Below are positions 6,496 through 9,562 of a stretch of 9,562 nt of DNA, piece after piece (position 1 is the first letter of the stretch; each line of letters starts with the position of its first letter). The stretch covers positions 1 through 9,562 of the forward strand of contig JAISPY010000049.1 of NCBI GenBank assembly GCA_031274565.1. Direction: 5' to 3'. A program made the position numbers and the translations under genes. This DNA is from Treponema sp. (lineage in GTDB: Bacteria > Spirochaetota > Spirochaetia > Treponematales > Breznakiellaceae). The notes beneath the pieces are model-generated. The model did no database searches. It saw only the letters and a program-made list of their open reading frames with translations, and was not told the DNA's origin.

Positions 6496-7821
6496 ATGAA
6501 ACTATTAGTCATCGGTTCTGGAGGCCGGGAACACGCCATCGCATGGAAACTCGCCCAATCAGCCCAGGTCAAGCGGGTATACGTCGCCCCGGGAAACGGC
6601 GGCACCAGAACCGAAGGGAAAGGTGAAAACCTGCCGGTTCCCGGAACCATCGCATCCCAGGAAGCGCAGGAAGCCCTGTTTGCCTTTGCCCGGCAACAGG
6701 GGATCAGCCTTACCCTGGTAGGCCCTGAAACGCCCTTGGCAGCGGGCATGGTTGACCGGTTCCGCGCTGGCGGTTTAGCCATCATCGGACCGGACAAAAA
6801 CGCCGCTCAGCTTGAGGGGAGCAAGGTTTTTGCCAAGTCTTTTATGGCAAAGTACGGCGTCCGTACTGCCCAGAGCAGGAGCTTTACCGGGTATGCCCAG
6901 GCCCTGGACTATGCGGCGGAACACTTTAAGCGAACCCTGGATCCTCTGGTCATAAAGGCAGATGGGCTTGCCGGAGGCAAGGGGGTCATTATCGCAGAGC
7001 AGTATGCCCAGGCGAACGCGGCTCTGGCGTCGTTTATGCAGGAGGGGAGCCTGGGAACTGCGGGAAAGACCGTGGTCTTGGAAACCTTCCTGGGGGGCAA
7101 TGAAGTATCGGTGTTGGCTGCGGTGAGCGTGGTACCGGGTAAACCAGGAACTATCCTCCCCTTTATTGCCGCGCGGGATCACAAGCGCCGTTTTGAGGGC
7201 GGCCAAGGACCAAACACCGGGGGCATGGGGGCTATTGCACCGGTTCCTGATTTTTCTGCGGCGGCGGAGGCGGATTTCCGCAGTGCCATCCTGGAACCGA
7301 CCCTGCGGGGTATGGAACAGGAAGGCATGGATTACCGGGGGTTCATCTTCTTTGGGCTTATGGTGCAGGATACCCGTTGTTTCCTCTTGGAATACAATGT
7401 GCGTTTGGGGGACCCAGAAACCCAAGCCCTGGCGCCGCTTATGGATTTCGATCTCGCCGAACTCTGTCATGCCATGCTGGATGGCAGCCTCGCCTGTTTT
7501 CCGCTCCGATGGAAAGCCGGAGCGGTCTGCGCCCCGGTTGCGGTGGCCGAGGGTTACCCCGGCGCTTACCGAACCGGCGTTCCCATCACCCTGGACCGGG
7601 AGACCTTCTCCCAAACCGGAGCCGTGCTCTTCATTGCAGGAGCGGAAACTCAGGCTGCAATTCCTGGACTGTACACTTCCGGCGGAAGGGTTCTGGGGGT
7701 GTCCGCCTGGGGCGCAAATCCGGAGGAGGCCCGGAACCGGGCCTACCAGGGTATGGGGGCAATCCGCTTTGAGGGCATGGCCTATAGAACGGACATAGGG
7801 CGAAGCCCGTCTCATGTATGA
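6496..7821 (+). CDS. purD: Phosphoribosylamine-glycine ligase (GAR synthetase)
   Basis: It catalyses the second step of de novo purine synthesis: ATP-dependent joining of glycine to 5-phosphoribosylamine to give GAR. The protein has 441 residues, near the usual 420-430. The N-terminal domain opens with the dinucleotide-like VIGSGGREHAIAWKL and APGNGGT. The ATP-grasp region contains IKADGLAGGKGV (about 153-164), FLGGNEVSVLA, and GGQGPNTGGMGA (about 235-246). The metal-binding segment LEYNVRLGDPETQ carries E299 and N301; most relatives read NARFGDPE here, a conservative difference. The C-terminal domain (about 330-441) is complete. AAAGGA at 6481-6486 lies nine bases before the ATG. Its stop overlaps the next gene's start (ATGA). 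No other pur gene is adjacent, so the purine genes are scattered in this genome or lie outside the window. Confidence 0.96.
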   Translation: MKLLVIGSGGREHAIAWKLAQSAQVKRVYVAPGNGGTRTEGKGENLPVPGTIASQEAQEALFAFARQQGISLTLVGPETPLAAGMVDRFRAGGLAIIGPDKNAAQLEGSKVFAKSFMAKYGVRTAQSRSFTGYAQALDYAAEHFKRTLDPLVIKADGLAGGKGVIIAEQYAQANAALASFMQEGSLGTAGKTVVLETFLGGNEVSVLAAVSVVPGKPGTILPFIAARDHKRRFEGGQGPNTGGMGAIAPVPDFSAAAEADFRSAILEPTLRGMEQEGMDYRGFIFFGLMVQDTRCFLLEYNVRLGDPETQALAPLMDFDLAELCHAMLDGSLACFPLRWKAGAVCAPVAVAEGYPGAYRTGVPITLDRETFSQTGAVLFIAGAETQAAIPGLYTSGGRVLGVSAWGANPEEARNRAYQGMGAIRFEGMAYRTDIGRSPSHV

Positions 7822-9020
7822 TGATCCCCCTGTGGTATGAACTGTTCCGATTTGGGTTTGCCCTGGTCTTTATGGGGCTGCATATCGCGCTGATGTTCGG
7901 CCTTGCCGCGGCATGGCGGTGGGATAGGCGATCCTGCACGCGGGGGTTTCCAGAACCTGCTGCCGGGGCTTTGCTCCCCCAGGTTTCGGTGATTATCCCG
8001 GTCCATAATGAACAGCGCTGGCTACCCGGACTGTTCCGCAGTCTCGCGGTGCAAGCGTATCCGAGATCTGAGTTTATCTTTATCGACGACCGATCTTCCG
8101 ATGAGAGCCTCCGGTTATTGCGGGCTTTTGCCGCAGGTGCTGCGGAGGAAGAACCTGCAAGAACCGTCCGGATTATCACCTTGCAGGAGAATCCCGGACC
8201 GAACTACAAGCAGTATGCCCTGGGGCAGGGTATTGCAGCCGCTTCCGGGGAATTCCTCCTCTTTACCGATGCGGATTGCGAATTGCCCCGGCAATGGATC
8301 CTTTCCATGCTTGCTCGGATGGAGGATAAACAGGTAGGGCTTACCATCGGACCGGTGTTTAAACGCTCGCCGGAACCGGGTTTCTTGCATTGGTATCAAT
8401 GCTTCGACCATGCGGTACGGTATATGTATCTTGCCGGTTCCACGGGCATGGGGATCGCCGCAGGCGGCTTCGGTAATAACCTCATCCTCAGAAAGGACGC
8501 GCTCCAGGCTATCGGAGGTTATGCCACTGTGCCGGTCTCGCTCACCGAGGATGCAGCCCTTATCGCCCGGATCCGGTCTTGTTCTGCCTATCAGATCCGT
8601 TCCGCCCTAGGCCGGGATGTCTTTGTAATGACCGGGGTAGAACGCTCTTGGGAGGCCTTTACCAATCAGGCCCTGCGCTGGAACAATGGGGGTCTCTTTA
8701 GTCCGGATCCCGCCACCCGGGTTAATTTCAGTTTTTTGATGATCACCATCGCTATGGGGATGCTGGCCCTTTTCGTACTGCCGTACATTCCCTCTCTGTG
8801 GCCCCTGAGCGCGGCGGTGCTCCTGGCTATGACCATGAATACCATCGCCACCCTCAAACTGTTCGGCGCAGCCCTCCCTCCCAAAGGGGCGGCCTACCTC
8901 ATACAGGTGGTCTTTACCCCCCTGTATTTTACGGTGCTCACCATCCTGGGCTTCTGCCGGTTCAAAGTTTCCTGGAAAGGAAACATCGTAAAGGTCTCCT
9001 CAGGCAGGATAAACGGATAG
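7818..9020 (+). CDS. Membrane-bound family 2 glycosyltransferase
   Basis: The protein has 400 residues: an N-terminal membrane helix (about 5-30), a cytoplasmic GT-A catalytic domain (about 52-300) and two or three C-terminal helices (about 305-385). All GT2 signatures are present: VSVIIPVHNE at the start of the domain, D90/D91 in FIDDRSSD for nucleotide binding, the metal-binding DAD at 151-153, the catalytic-base type ED at 244-245 (LTEDAAL), and Q284-x-x-R287-W288. This set (D, DxD, ED, QxxRW) is typical of processive or lipid-linked GT2 enzymes of the cellulose-synthase/CrtQ-like type, using a sugar nucleotide at the membrane. The acceptor cannot be told. The ATG overlaps the purD stop by four bases and lacks its own clear ribosome binding site, so expression probably depends on purD translation. 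Three probable terminal helices precede a short basic tail. Confidence 0.92.
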   Translation: MMIPLWYELFRFGFALVFMGLHIALMFGLAAAWRWDRRSCTRGFPEPAAGALLPQVSVIIPVHNEQRWLPGLFRSLAVQAYPRSEFIFIDDRSSDESLRLLRAFAAGAAEEEPARTVRIITLQENPGPNYKQYALGQGIAAASGEFLLFTDADCELPRQWILSMLARMEDKQVGLTIGPVFKRSPEPGFLHWYQCFDHAVRYMYLAGSTGMGIAAGGFGNNLILRKDALQAIGGYATVPVSLTEDAALIARIRSCSAYQIRSALGRDVFVMTGVERSWEAFTNQALRWNNGGLFSPDPATRVNFSFLMITIAMGMLALFVLPYIPSLWPLSAAVLLAMTMNTIATLKLFGAALPPKGAAYLIQVVFTPLYFTVLTILGFCRFKVSWKGNIVKVSSGRING

Positions 9021-9032
9021 CCCTGTTTTTTT
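9001..9032 (+). terminator. Candidate terminator after the glycosyltransferase gene
   Basis: CAGGC (9001-9005) can pair with GCCCTG (9020-9025) as a five-pair stem with one bulged C, followed at once by seven T (9026-9032). The stop codon TAG (9018-9020) lies next to the right arm. The stem is short with a long loop, so the call rests mainly on the T-run and its position. Confidence 0.45.
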
Positions 9033-9145
9033 CCTACATGGGCCGGAGGTCGCAAGGGTGCCGCAGCAATGGCTCGATCCTCATGCCACGTGTCCAACGT
9101 GATAGGTCAGCACTGTTCATGTGCAATAACCAAAGACTGCGCACG
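9033..9145. other. Short convergent intergenic spacer, no feature seen
   Basis: The stretch lies between the plus-strand glycosyltransferase gene and the minus-strand gene. It has ordinary G+C content in its first half and becomes AT-rich near 9145, matching the composition change to the right. No gene or clear regulatory site is visible. Confidence 0.4.
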
Positions 9146-9168
9146 AAAAAAATGCCCTACATTTTTTT
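9146..9168. terminator. Symmetric A/T hairpin, probable bidirectional terminator
   Basis: AAAAAAATG (9146-9154) and CATTTTTTT (9160-9168) are perfect 9-base inverted arms around the loop CCCTA. Read on either strand the hairpin ends in seven T. It directly abuts the TAG stop (9169-9171) of the minus-strand gene, so it most likely ends that transcript, and it could also stop readthrough from the glycosyltransferase operon. The stem is weak (mostly A-T pairs), so it may act mainly through its U-tract. Confidence 0.6.
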
Positions 9169-9562
9169 CTAATTCCCATCGCTCTCTGAAAATGAATTAA
9201 CAAGAACCGCTGATTCAGTGTCTTGGTATACACGCTGAGTTGTTGGCTCACGGTCTTTATAATACCAAGTCCGTGTATACCATTTCCGTGAAACGGTAAC
9301 ATTATAAGCGTAATAACGCGTTGTTGTTTCAGCATCTCTGGTTTTAACCGTTTCCGTTCTTCTCGGAGTTGTAGTAGTTGCGGTTGCAATTGTTCGACCA
9401 CCTAACCCACCTTCTTTAATTTCTGTAGTCGATGTTTCCCCGCCACTAGTCCTCGTGTCATATTGAGCAGGACTGTAGGAAGACGAGGACGTGGTCCTTT
9501 GATATGTTCTGACAATCTCCGAAGACACAAATTCATCCGAATAAATAGCATTTGGAGTGCTG
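9169..9562 (-). CDS. Unidentified Thr/Tyr/Ser-rich protein, AT-rich gene (5' end outside window)
   Basis: The minus-strand frame is open from the right edge to TAG at 9169-9171, so at least 130 C-terminal residues are visible and the start lies outside the window. A GTG at 9526-9528 is an internal possibility only; coding continues upstream as NAIYSDEFVSSEIVRTYQR. The sequence is dominated by Thr, Ser, Arg, Tyr and Gly, with a Ser run (TTSSSSYSP), a Thr run (ATATTTTPRR) and aromatic repeats (WYTRTWYYKDRE, then RVYQDTE). It has no hydrophobic segment and no motif I recognise. Two sampled 60-base lines give about 42-43% G+C, against more than 70% for a line sampled in clpB. Together with the opposite orientation this suggests acquired sequence. 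Low-complexity extracellular, phage-structural or disordered protein are all possible; I assign none. Confidence 0.6.
   Translation of the reverse strand, partial: STPNAIYSDEFVSSEIVRTYQRTTSSSSYSPAQYDTRTSGGETSTTEIKEGGLGGRTIATATTTTPRRTETVKTRDAETTTRYYAYNVTVSRKWYTRTWYYKDREPTTQRVYQDTESAVLVNSFSESDGN
9222..9281. repeat. Nested inverted repeats inside the AT-rich gene
   Basis: GGTATACACG (9225-9234) is the exact inverse complement of CGTGTATACC (9272-9281). CTTGGTAT (9222-9229) is also the inverse complement of ATACCAAG (9262-9269). The same short block therefore occurs once in one orientation and twice, in two overlapping parts, in the other. On the coding strand these encode WYTRTWYY and RVYQD. 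They could form mutually exclusive hairpins in the mRNA or mark local duplication; both are inference. Confidence 0.4.

Noticed and set aside
6775..7815. 346-codon antisense ORF over purD, plus other frames at 7166-7798 and 7377-7772
   Set aside because: They are shadow frames of purD, which has all GAR synthetase motifs.
8798..9172. 124-codon plus-strand ORF spanning the end of the glycosyltransferase gene
   Set aside because: It is out of frame with the glycosyltransferase, runs through two probable terminators, and has no recognisable domain.
1..9562. CRISPR arrays, tRNA, rRNA and known riboswitches
   Set aside because: I looked for regularly spaced repeats, tRNA cloverleaf landmarks (GGTTCGAATCC-type arms with CCA) and known riboswitch cores and saw none. 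A covariance-model search was not possible here.

Overview
The window (9562 bases, G+C-rich over most of its length, with AAGGAG/GAGGAG-type ribosome binding sites) looks like a bacterial chromosome segment. The gene content suggests an anaerobic spirochaete of the Treponema/Breznakiella type. The main clue is lspA followed by a small two-helix membrane protein of a type annotated in Treponema genomes as a 'leader peptide processing enzyme'. This assignment comes from memory and was not searched; the phylum is moderately certain, the genus is not.

Layout from left to right. (1) Positions 1-126 hold the C-terminal end of an unidentified plus-strand gene. It stops at TGA 40-42, but the same frame stays open and protein-like to a second TGA at 124-126. 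(2) A non-coding leader (127-383) precedes clpB (384-2987), a full-length ClpB disaggregase. clpB ends in a terminator whose hairpin contains its own stop codon. (3) A tight four-gene plus-strand operon (3096-6099) follows: a membrane-anchored alpha/beta-hydrolase-like protein that has lost the expected catalytic Ser and His, a Nif3/YbgI-type dinuclear-metal protein, the lipoprotein signal peptidase LspA (GTG start), and the small two-helix membrane protein. Neighbours overlap by 4 or 8 bases or lie 16 bases apart. (4) A 396-base gap (6100-6495) contains a MITE-like palindromic repeat of about 140 bases flanked by identical 10-bp direct repeats, then a good sigma-70-type promoter. (5) purD (6496-7821) and a membrane GT2 glycosyltransferase (7818-9020) overlap by 4 bases and form a second operon. 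(6) A candidate terminator after the glycosyltransferase and a symmetric A/T hairpin separate it from a convergent minus-strand gene (9169-9562, cut by the window edge). That gene is clearly more AT-rich and encodes a Thr/Tyr/Ser-rich protein of unknown function.

How the genes work together: ClpB rescues aggregated protein. LspA cleaves lipoprotein signal peptides at the inner membrane, and the two membrane proteins of its operon may act in the same compartment. PurD makes the purine precursor GAR. The glycosyltransferase probably builds a surface glycan or glycolipid. Most of the window is ordinary housekeeping. The parts worth a second look are the degenerate hydrolase, the MITE-like element beside the purD promoter, the open frame beyond the first stop at the left edge, and the AT-rich gene at the right edge. 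I found no clear sign of a new multi-gene defence or mobile system.
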